From: Apus apus
Lineage: Eukaryota > Chordata > Aves > Apodiformes > Apodidae
Direction of reading: 5' to 3'
Assembly (NCBI RefSeq): GCF_020740795.1
Contig: NC_067284.1
Span: forward strand, 94,479,440-94,543,439
Length of the DNA stretch: 64,000 nucleotides
Under the pieces are notes generated by a model, which saw nothing but the letters and a program-made list of their open reading frames with translations, made no database searches and was not told where the DNA came from. Numbering within the stretch: position 1 is the stretch's first letter; the number at the start of each line of letters is the position of its first letter. Made by a program: the position numbers and the translations under genes. Positions 1-13,800 of this stretch are shown here, piece after piece.

Positions 1-535
1 GCCTTTTTATTTTGGGTTTGAATGGCTCCAAAGACAGACTTCTGGTGTCAAGCTTCCCCAGGAATACTAGCACCAGTGGCAATGTGTTGCATTACTATCC
101 AATCATTGCAAAGAGACTCAAGACCTACATCAGGCCTATGCCCTTGGAAAGGGTATGGAGAGGTCATCACAGATGTGAATGAAACAGAGAGAAACAAAAG
201 GTTTCCAGATTCTTGTCATGCTGAAGATCAGTCCTACTTAATTGCAGACTGGGCACAGCTCCTTCCAAAGGGCCTTAGACACCAAATAGGCTGTGTCACT
301 TGCCCAGGAACTGGCCTGTATCCACTGGCAGGCCTGATTGACATGTAGCCTAAAAGGCTTCCTATAAGGATCCATGATTACTGTCAAATCCAATCCTAAG
401 CTTAGTAAGAGGAAAAAACTTTATTAATGTCCTGATATCTGCAACTAGCAATAAAGCCAGCAAGGAACATTGTGATATCCTACTTCATTATAAATCCTGC
501 TTAAATGTGATGGATCTATCTAGACAACAACTCAC

Positions 536-693
536 AGTTTTCTAGTTCAGAAATGTAAGCCCCAAAAACCTCTTTGTGAGGGTGAATCTTCTGAATTTCT
601 GAACGAGCACCAAACTTTTGCCACAGGCTCCCTCCACTTCTGGATCCGGTAGCTGATGAATCATCCAGATAAATTTTCCACATCTCCATTAAA
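536..693 (-). CDS. Candidate internal coding exon of an unidentified minus-strand gene
   Basis: On the minus strand a strong acceptor, a nine-T tract ending in CAG at 694-696, is followed by 158 bp open in one frame. The block then ends at a consensus donor, ACT|GTGAGT, with the GT at 535-534. The frame gives one leading base, 52 codons and one trailing base. The translation begins LMEMWKIYLDD and contains SLWQKFGARSEIQKIHPH and VFGAYISELEN, which is mixed and protein-like rather than low-complexity. The frame would hit a stop just past the donor, so splicing is needed for it to continue. I do not recognise the protein; it is not SHPRH, RAB32, ADGB or EPM2A as I remember them. It could be an internal exon of a gene lying mainly to the left, or a chance combination. 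Confidence 0.4.
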
Positions 694-3600
694 CTGAAAA
701 AAAAATAATTACAAATTTAATGTTCTAGCAGTAATTATCTTACTTAGTAATGGCTAGCTTCTCCAGGGACTGGTGACCATCAAAGCATTACCCTTTTCCT
801 ACTAAAAGCCCAACTTCTTTGACTCAGACTTCTCCAGTACAAACATATAGCAACATAAAGAAATAACAAACAAAAGTGACTGAACCAAAACATTACATCG
901 CATATTGTCCTGTGGGAAAAGAATGAAAGAAAAACACATGACAGATGGTAGCCAAGTCGCTCAGACATTACTAGAAACTTCTCCAACAGCACACACTTCA
1001 AGAATCCATATAGAAATAGCAGACAACAATGCATGCTTCAGCGAGCTCTGTTCACAGGCTAAGGGCTGTGAATCTCTTTATAAATCCTTGTTGTTTAGTT
1101 AACTTCTGTGTTTCTGTATCCTGCATGTCTTCTATTTAGTGATTTCCTCTCCAGGGCTGGGGTTTGTACTTTCTTTGGTAGTGAAGGTGGATTTTTAAGA
1201 CTTTTAATATAAAGCACTTGTGAAAGTAAACTTTATTTTCTCGTCTGTCATGAAAATTAGTAAGCAAGAAAGAATCTTTCTGCTTTCAGAAGAGGAGAAA
1301 CTACAATGGCACCAAAAGGGTGCCTGTTCTGCATAGTGATTTCTCTCTGACCCTCTCTTTTTCTCTCACCCCCATTCTGTAGGAAATACCTTGCTTAGTT
1401 CTCAGGAAAAAGGAGCTGTGTTTTGAAATAAGGGTCAAGAGCAGGTGGAAGAATACCCATTTCTATTCAGCAGCTAATGACTAAGGGTGCTAGTGATTAG
1501 TACCTAGTAATTTTGCTCCTGTTCTAAAGAACCTGAATGAGTAGAAGACGATAATTGCCATTTAATTTAATGAAATAGAAAGGAACAGTATAAACAGAAT
1601 ACTATAAAATGAGACCGTCTGAGGTTTTTTGACCACACTTGAGAATATAGCCCCCCTTGCCTACAAATTCCCCTTCACTCTCAAAACAACTCAGAATTCC
1701 CAAAAGGAATAAGCAAATAAAAGCAGGATACATGCTACTTTGCAAAAGGTTGCTTTTTTGAGGCAGGATGGAGAAAACAATGTGTTGGTCAACATGATAT
1801 TTTACAGCCTTTTCCACCAATATTTAGTTCCCAAAGCAAGCAGAATATTTCTAAAGAAAATAAAAATTGTCTCCAGATTGGTTCTGGTGGGAGGAACAGT
1901 GAACAGTTTCAGCAAATGAATAAAAATGAGGGCAGATAGACTATACTCCCTGTGCTACAATGATTGTATGTTATGCTGAACAGCTAGCTAACTGATCATC
2001 TGTGTGCCTTAGCAAACTAGGTAGAAAACCTCTCACTGTGTTAATTGGTTAGTTAAGTAGTAGGAAAAATCTTTTGAGTTCTATAGATAAAAATAACCAT
2101 ATGATAGATATTAAAAGGTGGACCCCAGTGGAGGCAAAATACTGCTGCAGTCTATTGCAGATTAACAAACTCATGATCAGTATTCTGTGCCCTGGCACGA
2201 AATTATGTCTGAAGGTTTAGCTCTACCCAGCTTCCTTAGTGTTTGGTGTTTATAAATAATTTAGCTATCATAATGTGACTTTTAAAGTGTTATCTTGTAA
2301 TTCCTGCCATCCACAGTGCACAAGACTGCTTCAGACAAAATGAGTAGAAGATTTAAATATTTTTCAGAGAGCTACAAAGAGCAGTGTTTTTGTGTGCCCA
2401 AAGCAATCATGTAAGCCAGCAGGCTACCTCCCCAGCATGCAGGGAACAATAACTGTGGAGCCACAGGATGGCAAGCCACTCTTTTCACTTCTCAGGTCTT
2501 CAGTCCTGTTTTTTCAGAATAGTGAAGTTCAATATATCACTTGTGCCCTTCTACCTCTTAACACAGCATCTCCTGGAGGAATCTATCTGCACCCCACGGA
2601 ATAACACTCTTCAGGCCATCTGTCTCAGCTCACGTGTATGCATGATCCTTATACACCCTTGTCCATCTGCTGCTCAGCTGAGCTACGTGCTGGTTTTGTG
2701 AAAACCAGGTGATACACCTGACCTCAGGACTGACAGTAGCAGCTGATCAGTCACTGGTGGGAGTTAAGCCCATCTCCCTTTTTCCAAGACAAAAGGACAG
2801 TTAAAAAGACTATCTAAATATAGAGCAGAAAAAAAAAACACCACGATGTCATTGCATCTAGGACATCGTCTAGAGTTACTATGTAGGATTTGGAATCCAG
2901 TTCTTGGAGTTATTTAAATATATACCTAAATAAGGTGTTTTAATTGCTTTAATATTGCTTTTATGAGCCCTTTTTTTTTTTTTTTAACATTACAAAAATG
3001 TGTAAAGGAAAAAGTTGCAGTCTGTGAGAAAAAGCAAGCCACTTAATCAAACTGGAATTAAGTAAATAATATGTTTTTTATAAAATCAGTAAAAACATTT
3101 GGAAATTTAGGCTCAAAATATAGAAGTTTATAACATAATACATGGCAAAGTGGTTTGGAGGAGAGCTGAAGGACACAGCAGAGGGCTATTTCAGACATTA
3201 TCTATTAGAGATACCTTTCTTGGCCATGAAAAATCTTTATTTTCTTGCTCTGGCAAGAGAAGATCTGAAGTCATAGCTGACTCTCTAATAAAACAACTAA
3301 GCCATCCAAAACTTCTTAGTGCAAAATCCTTATCTATGGTCAGCACTATGGATAAAGTAATTCAAAGTGAAATCAAAACAGAAATGGTTTCTGGAACAAT
3401 TTTATTTTGGCCAATTTCCTCATAAAGAAGTGAGAAGCAGTCCTTGTATTTTCTGTCAAAGAAAATATTAACTTCTTTAGGAATGCTATTTCCTTCATTT
3501 ATAAAAGTAGAAGTATAGAAATATCTGCAGTACTCAAGTCACAAGCCAATGTATTTAGTTAACACAGATAGAAATCTGCCTTCAAAGATGTATTCTCCAA

Positions 3601-4921
3601 GTTTAACAAGGATTAATGTTAAAATTAGTTCATAAATATTGATGTAGCTTCAGGATGGAAGATTAATAATAATTTTCATTAAAGGAGGATTATATTTAAT
3701 TATCTGTCCAAAATGCAGCTTTGAGCTCAGCTGGAGTGTTACACTGGCTCAGAAAAAGCACCTGGTTTCACAGCAGCTGTGTGCTCCTCACCACCCAGCA
3801 CTTGCTCTGGTTCTGAGCGGAGGGAGCAGGCAGTGCTGAATCACAGAGTGCCCAGAGCATCAAACAGCCGAGGAGATAGTGCAAAGCTGTCAGCGACCTA
3901 CCTGGTGCTTCAGAATAGTTACACCTTATCTGGATGTTGTCCATGCCAGACAGCACTTCTGGTAGCAGGCATAGGGATACTTCTATCTGCAGTAAGTGAG
4001 GCAGGTAGATACTCTGCGGCAGTACGCCACAAGGGAGTTACAGCAAGGCAGTTCTCAGCAGGGCAGCAGAACTGGCTGCTCTGTGCTGCTAATGCACTAG
4101 GATCTGGTCCCTGATAACTTTTTTTTCTGAAAGGCACAGTAGATCTGGACTAGGAGAGGCCTAAATGTGGTAGGACAAGGCTGATGCTGCAGTTCAGGGA
4201 GAAATGTGGAGAACAGAAGCCTCTAGACCCCCTGCCATGAGGGTACTGTGGATTCCTAGAGCAAGTCTCTAGTAGGGAGGTGCCTGAAACATCCCTGTGC
4301 TGCCCTTTTACTTTGGCCTGGGGCGTCATCTCACTAAGGCAGCAACAGCAACTAATGAGAAAGGAGATTTTCTCTGGATATGTTTTTCATTGTATTTCCA
4401 ATAATACATATGCCTATGCTTATTATACAGACTATATTTTTGCATGTCTTTAGCCAAAATGTTGAAATGCCATGAGCAATGAGAAATTAGTTTGTGGCCC
4501 CAAATGTGTGCCTGGTTTTGTTCTTCTACATGGTACTGCGTGGAGCTCAACCTAGTGGGGAATGGTGGAATGGCCTGAGTAAATGAGCAGCTCTAGTTCG
4601 TGGTTAATAACCAATACAAGTGATACATGCAATTTGGTACTTCTACACATAGTCACCTTTTTCCAGTTACAGAAATTTGTAATTTAATTTTAAACTTTTT
4701 CTTTAATGTCCAATATCTAGATATTCACTTTTCATTACTCCCTACTTTGCTTTTCCCTCTTCAACCAAATCCAGCTGCGCAGTTTTTGTTCTATCTGTAA
4801 AATAACAACAACAACAAATAATTCTATTACCACTGTACTCTCATAGGGTAGTCTGTTATATAGCACTACAGGTAAAAAGTTTGTACATAAATTTCAATTA
4901 AAAAACATGCTTCAACCCTAC

Positions 4922-5002
4922 CTTCTTCCTGCTTTCAGTGCCCTGAGGGGTTTTCTTTTTGGCTTCTTCTGTTCTAAGGCATTTTCCTACATGGTATCCC
5001 AT
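4922..5002 (-). CDS. Weak candidate minus-strand exon, lysine-rich
   Basis: An 81 bp block on the minus strand opens with ATG directly after an ACACAG acceptor-like site. It runs 27 codons and ends at AAG|GTAGGG, a fair donor. The translation starts MGYHVGKCLRTEE and ends GTESRKK. The polypyrimidine tract before the acceptor is poor. It has the same strand as the 536-693 candidate and would lie upstream of it in a shared transcript, but nothing else ties the two together. It may well be chance. Confidence 0.15.
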
Positions 5003-6809
5003 CTGTGTACCAAGGATTGTTCATTCTTCTTAGGTGGGTTTGGTAGCATCCACCTTCTCTGGCTGGGGAGATGAGTCAGCAGAATTGACTGCATCACTGA
5101 CCGTAGTCTCAGGGAAAAAAAGCCACTTTGTCACACAATAAAGCAATGAAATATTACATCTCACAACTCTGCTTGAGCAAAAATAAACCTTTTTAATTGA
5201 GGACGTAATTGGGAGGTCTAAAGACACAGGAGAGCAGGCTTTTATTTGGAAAGTGATTGTGAGAGAAAGTGAAGAGGTCAGAGCAAAATAAATATTTTCC
5301 TTTTTTTTTCCCCCCCCAGAAAAGTATTACTTTTCATTACTGCAAAAAATTTTCTCCTAGGATGCCTATGGACCTGCAGATGTTCCTAATAGATTAAGTC
5401 CTGGATCTGCAGCAGAGATGGAAAGTGATAAATGATGAAGATGTTACAGGATATAAATAACAATACTGTAGTGTTGTGTGTAGAGATATCAGCAAAACAA
5501 GGAATACTTATCTTCTGGCTTGATAAGCATCTTGTTTATGGCTTATTGCAAATTGCAACAGTTCTGGCTCCTGCCCAAAGCATAAGTTGGTGTATTGTCT
5601 TTAAGGGCAGCCCAGACTGTCCCTGCCTAGCCAATCCCCTGGGATTGATTTCTTTTTAGAAATCGAGGAGGAGGATAAGGAGAGGAATTCAGGGATATGT
5701 GGTGAGAAGATCGCCTTCAGCTTCAGTTGTCTATTCATTTTTCATTTGATTTAATAATTTCTAATGCTGTAAAAGCCTCATTAATACAAAAACCCAAACA
5801 GTCGAGGAACTACTATTCTATGAAGGAAGCACCACACAGGTTTTTCAAGTATCACAGCTATGATTTCCATCTGTGTATATACTGTTTAGTTGAAGACCCC
5901 CACAGCTGTAGAGAGATACATCCTGGCCTAATTTTTGCTACAAGGAAGGCCTGATGCTAAAAGACCAGAGTTCATATCAGCTCCTTGATGTTGCAGGTAC
6001 TTAGGAGAGTGTGGAAGAGCTCTAAGATGTGTTAAAAAAGAGTCTCTTAACACTTCACTGTTGAAAATTGTACTTTTTAGGATGCTGAGAGTAAGCTGTC
6101 TTATCTCTTTGCCCATTTTAATGGTCTTGGTTGGAGATAGGAAATGTGAATGAGAGAAATCTGGTATTCAGTTTTATGCTATTTTTAATTTTAAATTTTA
6201 TAGTGTTGCTGATATATTCAGAAACTTTTTCTTCAAAGGCAGTCTGTATTCAGTGCTTTTGAAGAGTATCATATCTTTATATAGTTTTTATTAGATGCGG
6301 TTCTTAGTCTGTGGACAAAAGCATATAGTACCTGGAATAGTGATGGTAACTGCATCTTGCAGGCTGGCTATTCAGGAGAAAGCTGTTTGTTTAGCATATT
6401 GTATTTTAGGGCGATGAAATAAGGAAGTATCTGCATCTGAAGAAAAAAAAGTAAAGACCACTTTAGAGCAGATTGTTCTTTATGTTACTTTACGTTACAC
6501 ATATTTAATGATCACTCAAATTGAAGTTATCTTGCTTGAAGTTATCAGGCAGAACTGGAAAATGTGACTGCATGGCCAGAAATGGCCAGGGAAGCTCTCA
6601 AGTTGCAAGGAGCTGGGAAAAAAAAAAATTATGAGGGTTTGCTTGGGGCAAACGCTACCTTTTTTTTTTTTTTTTCCTTCTCAAAACAACGATGTCTATT
6701 TTGCTTAAGAGCACAAAGCAAAGTTTTTAAATACCACCATCAGCTGCAGATAATTCTTCTGGAATTACCAGAGTAGCAAAGCAAAATACAACTTGGCATC
6801 CAGGCTTAA

Positions 6810-7885
6810 ATCACAGACTCGCAGAATCACAGAATACTAAGGGATTGGAAGGGACCTTGAAAAATCATCTAGTCCAACCCCCCTGCCAGAGCAGGACCCC
6901 CTGGACTAGGTCACACAGGAATGTGCCAGACAGGTTTTTAGTGTCTCCAGAGAAGGAGACTCCACAACCTCTCTGGGCAGCCTGTTCCAGTGCTCTGTCA
7001 CCCTCACAGTGGAAAAGTTTTTCCTTACTTTTCACGGAAACTTCCTATACTCCAGCTTGCACCTGTTGCCCCTTGTCCTAACATTGGACATAATTATAAT
7101 TGAGAAGAGCCTGGCTCTGTCCTCCTGACACTTGCCCTTTGTGTATTTGTGAACATTACTGAGGTCGCCTCTCAATGTCCTCCAAGCTAAACAGATCCAG
7201 CTCCCTCAGCCTTTCCTCATAAGGGAGATGTTCCATTCCCTTAATAATTTCTGTGGCTCTGCACTGGACTCTCTCAAGCAGTTCCCTGTCCTTCTTGAAC
7301 TGAGGGGCTCAGAACTGGACACAATACTCCAGATGCGGCCTCACCAATGCAGAATAGAGGGGGAGGAGAACCTCTCTTGACCTACTAACCACACCCTTTC
7401 TAATACACCCCAGGATGCCATTGGCCTTCTTGGCTACAAGGGCACATTGCTGGCTCATGGTCATCATCCTGTCCAGCAGGACCCCCAGGTCCCTTTCACC
7501 TACACTGCTCTCCAGCAGGTGAGCCCCCAACCTGTACTGGTACATGGGGTTGTTCTTTCTCAGATGCAAAACTACACTTGCCCATGTTGTATTTCATTAA
7601 ATTTCTCCCGGCCCAACTCTCCAGCCTGTCTAGGTCTTGCTGAATGGCAGCACAGCCTTCTGGTGTGTCAGCCGCTCCTCCCAGTTTAGTGTCATTAGCA
7701 AACTTGCTGACATTGCACTCTGTTCCCTCACCCAGGTCTCTGATGAATATATTGAATAGTACTGGTCCCAGTACTGACCCCTGAGGGACTCCACTAGATA
7801 CAGGCTTCCAACTAGACTCTGTCCCATTGACCACAACTCTCGCCTGACCCTCCTCTCTTCATAGGACCCCACCAGCTGCCACATT
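6810..7885 (-). mobile_element. CR1 LINE, 3'-terminal fragment, antisense, inactivated
   Basis: The + strand begins with the doubled TCACAGA...AATCACAGAAT motif and GGAAGGGACC, the reverse complement of the CR1 3' end. Minus-strand frames give CR1 reverse transcriptase: [17 protein letters not shown], then [10 protein letters not shown], then [15 protein letters not shown] in one frame (7834-7496), and [15 protein letters not shown] to [16 protein letters not shown] in another (7569-7309). The frame change near 7500-7569 is a frameshift. The catalytic FADD motif reads FAND, so the first aspartate is lost. The element is 5'-truncated, as is usual for CR1, and covers about 1.08 kb of a roughly 4.5 kb parent. 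It is a dead copy, not a gene. Confidence 0.92.
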
Positions 7886-10800
7886 TCTAATAATATGGGT
7901 TAAAACTGGATATTGTGAGTTTTTCCCACCAGATTTATCTGTTCTGGAAGGCTTCCTGACAAATGCTGTTTGCAAGTACAGGAGAAAGGAAAAACCATCC
8001 TTAGTCTGTGGTAGATGCATCCTCATTTCTCTCCTGGCAGAGCAGATATTGCAGAGCTCCCTTGGGGCTGGTGGCAGTGGGGCATCCCCATGGGGGCCTG
8101 TCAGGGCAGGGCCTGACAGCCAGGGTCTGTCCCACCAGCCCAGCTAGGTGTTAATGAGAGTGGAGTTCAGCATATGTCCACGTACTCTTTAGGATTAGAT
8201 TCTATATGTGTGTCATCAGTATTTACATGTAGCCACAAAATGAAATCAAATGGAGAAGACTTTTCACAGCGATTTAGGCTGAACAATCAAATCTTAGGTT
8301 TATTTAGAAATAGGCTGAAAATGTTGTAGAAGTTATTTGAGTGACACATACTACATTGTCTGGTAAAGGCGAGTAAGAAGAAAGAATGATGTACAGATTT
8401 GCTTCCTCTGTTGACAGTGGTTGGAATTTGGAGAAAAATAAAAGCCAGGTAGGACATAAGATGTTCAGTTAGGCTGAAAGATCTATTAATAGATTTGAAA
8501 AAGCCCATTTCCTGAGATTTGAACACAAAAGGAAAAAAGACAAACTAAGTGCAGGTATCATTTAGAAATCAGGAACACAAGAGGAATTAAGATGTTTATA
8601 TGCAGCACTAGCAAGTGTCTGTGAATTTAAATAAAGACATGGAAATAGGCTGCCTATTACTGTAGTGACAACTAGCACCTGTCAAATCAGAGCTGATTTG
8701 GGGTAATTTATTGAGGACTTATGGTTCACAGCTAAGAAAAAGTACAATGATGATTAAAAAGAGTGCTTTTTAGATGCTGTTGCCAAGAAGATGGAAAACA
8801 AAAACAAGTATATACTATAAAAACAAGCACATGCTATAGTTACCAAGAAAATGTTCTCTAGAATAAAAATTAAAGGATATGCAATAAAATGAATATGTGC
8901 TTAGACAACAGGCTTGTACAGGTAATTTGAAAACTAAAAGGACACTTTGTTTTAAACTCGTCATGAGTATGTGAATATTCTCTAAACAATACAACTATTT
9001 GCAGTTTAGAAATTTTCCCTTAAGTGAGTTCTCTTAATTTGGTTAAGCAAGTGTTGATTGACTATGTGGTTTATTTACAGTATGACAACACAGCACCTCC
9101 AGCCATGTGTTCTTCCTGTCCCTTCATTCATTTATATAATGAGGCTCCCTAATGATTCCTCCGCCCTCCTCCTCTGAAAATCACTTCTCTTGAGTACCTA
9201 GTTGTGCCTCCCCAGGGCAGAGACAGCCAGCTCTACATCTGGCTCAGAGCTGTGCTGACTGGGCACCTGGTTGCTACTGCTGGACCTTCAAAAACTTGAA
9301 CAAATGTATTAATCTTTGAAACTTTTTCAAATTTCAGTGTTTTTTTTCCCCTAGTTGCAGACTGAATAGTTTTTGATATTTTATCAGGCTGTAGAAGCAG
9401 TGGGCACAGTAAACACACTGGCTGTATTTCATTAGACAACCAAGATAAAAGTGTTCTTTAATGTTGTGAGGTTCTTGTCTTTGGATTTTTTTGACTGCTT
9501 TCAGCTTTCCTTTTGGACCCTTTTCAGTTCAACCCCATGGCTAAGTAAGATTTTTTTAAAGAAACAATGGCTTTAGTTTCATCCTTTTTCTTTATGTCCA
9601 ATTCAAAGCATAGGAGAAGGTCTGGTATTTCAGAACATTGTTACTCCAATGTTTATAGAAAATCAGGATCTGTTAGTGTCTTATAACTATGTTTTGCTCA
9701 GCAAGAGTAAGAAAAAATTATAACAGCATGTAGGGAAGATAGGCAGGAGAGTAAACATCCAAGTACGATGTTTGAAGTCTGTGACCTAATACATGAACCA
9801 AACTTGAGCCATTAATCATAAGTGGACTGCAGATAAAAATGAAGTATTGCCTAGTTAGAGAATGGCAAAAGGCAAATAATTGTTGGAAATGCAAGACAGA
9901 AAGCTTTTGAAAATACTGAGGACAAGCATTCACAGTCAATGAATTTAAGCTGCTGGATCAGCTGCATTTCAGCCATTTCACCACCAATGGTGGTGATATG
10001 CTTGATGTTTGTTTTCCTACCTTAATGAAAGCAATTTTAAAAAGAAAATCTCTGTTAAGTCATGTGGAATTGCTTAGCTGGACAAGAGTAAAAAAGTCTG
10101 ATTCTGGAGGAATTGGGATTTGAAACATCCTAAGGACCAGCCAGTTACGGTTAGTGGCTGAGGAGCCGGGCACCTGAGGTGAGGATCAAGGTCTTGGCAT
10201 CCCTGAAATGGCAGCAGGCCAGTGAGACAGTGCAGCCACTTCACTGGAAGGAAATCACAGAGAAAGAGCAATTAATGTGTCACCAAAACCACAACAGCAT
10301 ACTGTCAGGGAAGAGAAAGGAAAGAGTTTAATAACAATGATTCAGATAGCTCCTGAAGTAACTAAATGCTTCCAGAAATGCTTTGCCTGGATAGAAAGTC
10401 AGAATGATACAGTCTGTGTGCAAATTCTGTTATCAGGGTAATTCCTTGTGAGGACTATAAATAAAATAAGTGGTTAAAAGAAACATATGTACTCCAATAT
10501 TGTTCTTGTTTTTATTATAGTACAAAAGGTGTTGGAATATATGTAAACACTTAATGAGAAATATTTTTAAATGCTCTGAACTTACTTTTCATTTTGTAGG
10601 TGTGGTGCTTTTGTATACCAAGTTTTTGAACTAAATCATGAAGCCATTTGCAGATAGTTGGATGAGTGAAGATTGTACACCATATCATGTCATTTCTGGG
10701 TACTAACTTCTTATTCTGTATGTCTTGCTTTAAGTAATAGCTATATATTAAAAATAAGTACAGTATTACCTAGTGGTTTATGTCCTGTTTCCTGGTCTGA

Positions 10801-13800
10801 ACTGTTAGGTTCAGACCAAGCATGAAAAGCATGTGAACTGCACATATGTAAGCAGTGTTATAAAACTGCATATCAAATCCCTTTTCCTTTTTCAGCTTGG
10901 AGTATTTTTCTAGAGCTGTTTACAGGATGCAGGGCATTGCTGATACCTTTTAATCTCTCATTCAGCATAATATGAATCCAGACCAGGTCTCCTTCCATCT
11001 GTTCACCTGTTCACTCACTTTGCTTAGTCCACAGTGCTTACACACCATATAAGTCAGACAAGACTGCGAAAATCTGAGAGAGGGCAAAGCCATGGTGCCT
11101 CAGTCCCTTTGAATTTGCTCATGCTCATCTCTGCAGCTCAATGTATTTCAAACCATGGATCCATTTTGAGATGTATCTTATCTTTTAACCCCCATTAAGC
11201 ATGCAACTTCCATTATTTTATGGAGTAATAATGCCATGAAGTGCTATTCAGTCACATAACCTACATTTCGAGAAATCAAACTAACAGTTGTGAAGCTAGA
11301 TCAGTAGACCTGAAGTTCCCCTAGTTGACACCTCTGAGGTATTTTACACCCACATATAGTGAAAACAGGGTGAATAAAAGCCAACCAGTCTGTTGGCAGT
11401 AATTTTAAGGCATCCTTTTCATCCATGCTGAACAAATGTAAATGCATAAAGAAAGTGCAGGGTATAAAATGAGATCATTTCAGTTAAAGGTCACCACAAA
11501 ATCCTACAAATCTTTAAAATACTAAATTCTTCCATTCTTTATTAGCTTCTGCAGTATTCAATAACAGGTGTTTATGAAAGCTGATAAAGTATCTTGTATA
11601 CAGTGTTACATAAACAACAATATACTGTAAATGGGAAAATAATGGTCTGGGGTATTCAACATAAATTACACTTTTGATCTATTAATTTGGACTCTTTTTG
11701 AGCATTGGAAAGGTTCTTTAAAGTGTCTTGGATATTTGTAAAATGGATATTTGTAAAACCTCCATTGATTCTTTAGCTATGTGTAAAATGTTCCCATTTT
11801 GGAAAGCCTTTTCTGTTTTTGACATTTGAAATTTTTAGTATTACTTTTTTTTCTGCTTTTTGTTCTACAAAATATCTAGAATGGGAATGCATGGTTAAAT
11901 GAAGGATACAAATAACAGCCAGTAAACTGAGAGCTATTCTTCAGTGCTAACTGCAGTCCTTGGGGAAATTTCAGAAATGACTATGTACTTGCAGGTTTCC
12001 CTCTAAGCAGTGCAGAGATGTGTTGTTTCATGGTATAGGCTGAGAGGAAACTTCCGATCTGGAGTTTCTTGTTCCTTTTGTAGCTGAAATTTGCAGTGTA
12101 AGGACTTACTGACCTGCAGCTCCAGCCTGAAAGCTGAGATGATAGGTGGGAGCAGGAATACCTTTCTCTCATCCAGACAGGAAGGACATACATAGGTGTT
12201 ACCAGTTTGCTACAGCTGAATTCCTGCAGGACATGGCTTTACACAGAGCTAGTCTCAAAAATCACTAGAAAATTACAGCTAGTGATGCATTAGCTGCCCT
12301 ATTTCCCACAGAGTACCAAATCTTTCTCTGTAGGCTACAATGACTTCTACTTAAATTCCTTGTCTTGTTTGTTAGTTGCAATCTAATTAAGTAGACCTAT
12401 CTGATTAATCTTTATTAAATCCCATATATCCAAGATACTGTCTCTCTCTTCACACTTATATAAGTCCTTGTCTGGCAAGTTCAGGCAGAGTGATTCAGAC
12501 TGACATTTCCAAATTAAATTAGAAGTCTGTGGATTTTAAATGGAGAGTCTGAAGCTCAGACATTGTGGACCTTTAGCTCTGAAACACTCTTTTCTCTTTG
12601 GCCTGATAGTGTAAGCTTATTAGCATGCAAGTCCCAGCACAGATTTATCTGTTTACTCAGGTTGTTTCTTAGGGGATGATTTCAGGGAAATCAGAGGATT
12701 TCAGGGCAAGAGAGTTTTATCAAAATTAATCAAGCTGGATAGAATTGGTGTTTGTAAGAACATGTTGTAAATATTGTGTAGCATTTTGGCCTAGAGGGCA
12801 CCCTAAGTACATTTTTGGAGTTAAGAAATAAATAAATACTAGAATGTTTTGAAACATTGCCCAGGACCAAATATTCATGTTGTTTAGCAAAGGAGATGTT
12901 CATCTGACTTCTTGTTCACTCTTTGGGAGCACCTCTGTAGCTATTAGAGCACCAAAATTCACGCTTGGGTGTCACAAGAGTGGGTGCCTGGGAAATCTCT
13001 ATACTTTGAGGCACATGCCCTTTCTGTAATGAAAGGAAACCAAGTGCTTTTGGCTATTATGGGTCATTGCTTTGAAGGCATGACTTGTGGCAAAGAAACT
13101 GTTTATGAAATGAGACTCCCTATAGGAGAGGCCAGGCTCTTTCTCTTCTGGAGCATGCTCTTCCACACTCTCTCCTTAACAGTTGGCACAAAGCACTTCT
13201 GTTGAGAGTTTTTTAATATGGTTTTATAAAAGCAATAATTTACTTCTTTTAAAATATAGAAAGTATTATTCTTTGGTTATTTACAGCTCTGCTAGCCAGA
13301 GATGGAGACTGCTGAACGTCTGAAAAAATCTTATTCACTTTATGGAGTCTATAACCCTTAGAGAGTGTAAAAAATTTAGAAGACATCCCTAAATGTTGGA
13401 TTTTGCATTGATTTGGATCTCACACTTATTTGAAAGACATTTGAAATCATAACCAGACAGACACTTCCCTCCTGACTAAATCCATGTGAAGGAATTTTGT
13501 TTCTTTTGAAAGGATGTGAAACTTGTAAAATATGTTTAAGGTACTGTGACTTGAGATAGGGGATAAAAAGTTGTGTGTTGCCTAGCAATGGAAGCTTTCA
13601 AATTTCTGAGGATCCTTGTGGTCAAGGGGTGTCTATGCTTGTCAAAAAAACCAAAAAAACACACACACAAACCCCCCCCCCCCACAAAAAAAACACACAA
13701 AAAAACCACACCACAAAAAAACCCAAACCGAAACAAAACAAAAACATAATAGCCTCATATAGTCACAAGTTTGTGTAGAAGCTATCACTAGTTTCTAAGT

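Larger units (their letters stand above)
1..6809. other. Upstream flank of GRM1, mostly unannotated
   Basis: AT-rich noncoding-looking sequence. Open frames are short and their translations are not protein-like, including the 108-codon + frame at 22-348. Apart from the two minus-strand exon candidates listed separately (536-693 and 4922-5002), I see only homopolymer runs, such as T runs near 2970 and 6660 and a T/C run near 5300. A somewhat GC-richer stretch at about 3720-4140 matches no repeat I recognise. From memory of the mammalian locus, SHPRH lies upstream of GRM1 in the opposite orientation, but no SHPRH coding sequence is recognisable here. Confidence 0.5.

Noticed and set aside
22..348. 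108-codon + frame at the left edge
   Set aside because: No domain, no splice signals and ordinary base composition; length is within chance for this region.
5030..5115. Minus-strand frame ending in SSPQPEKVDATKPT as a possible terminal exon
   Set aside because: Only about 25 codons, with ambiguous acceptors and no polyadenylation signal close downstream; not enough to call.
7309..7834. Reverse transcriptase-like frames as a host gene
   Set aside because: Sequence, truncation and 3' end identify them as a dead CR1 LINE copy.
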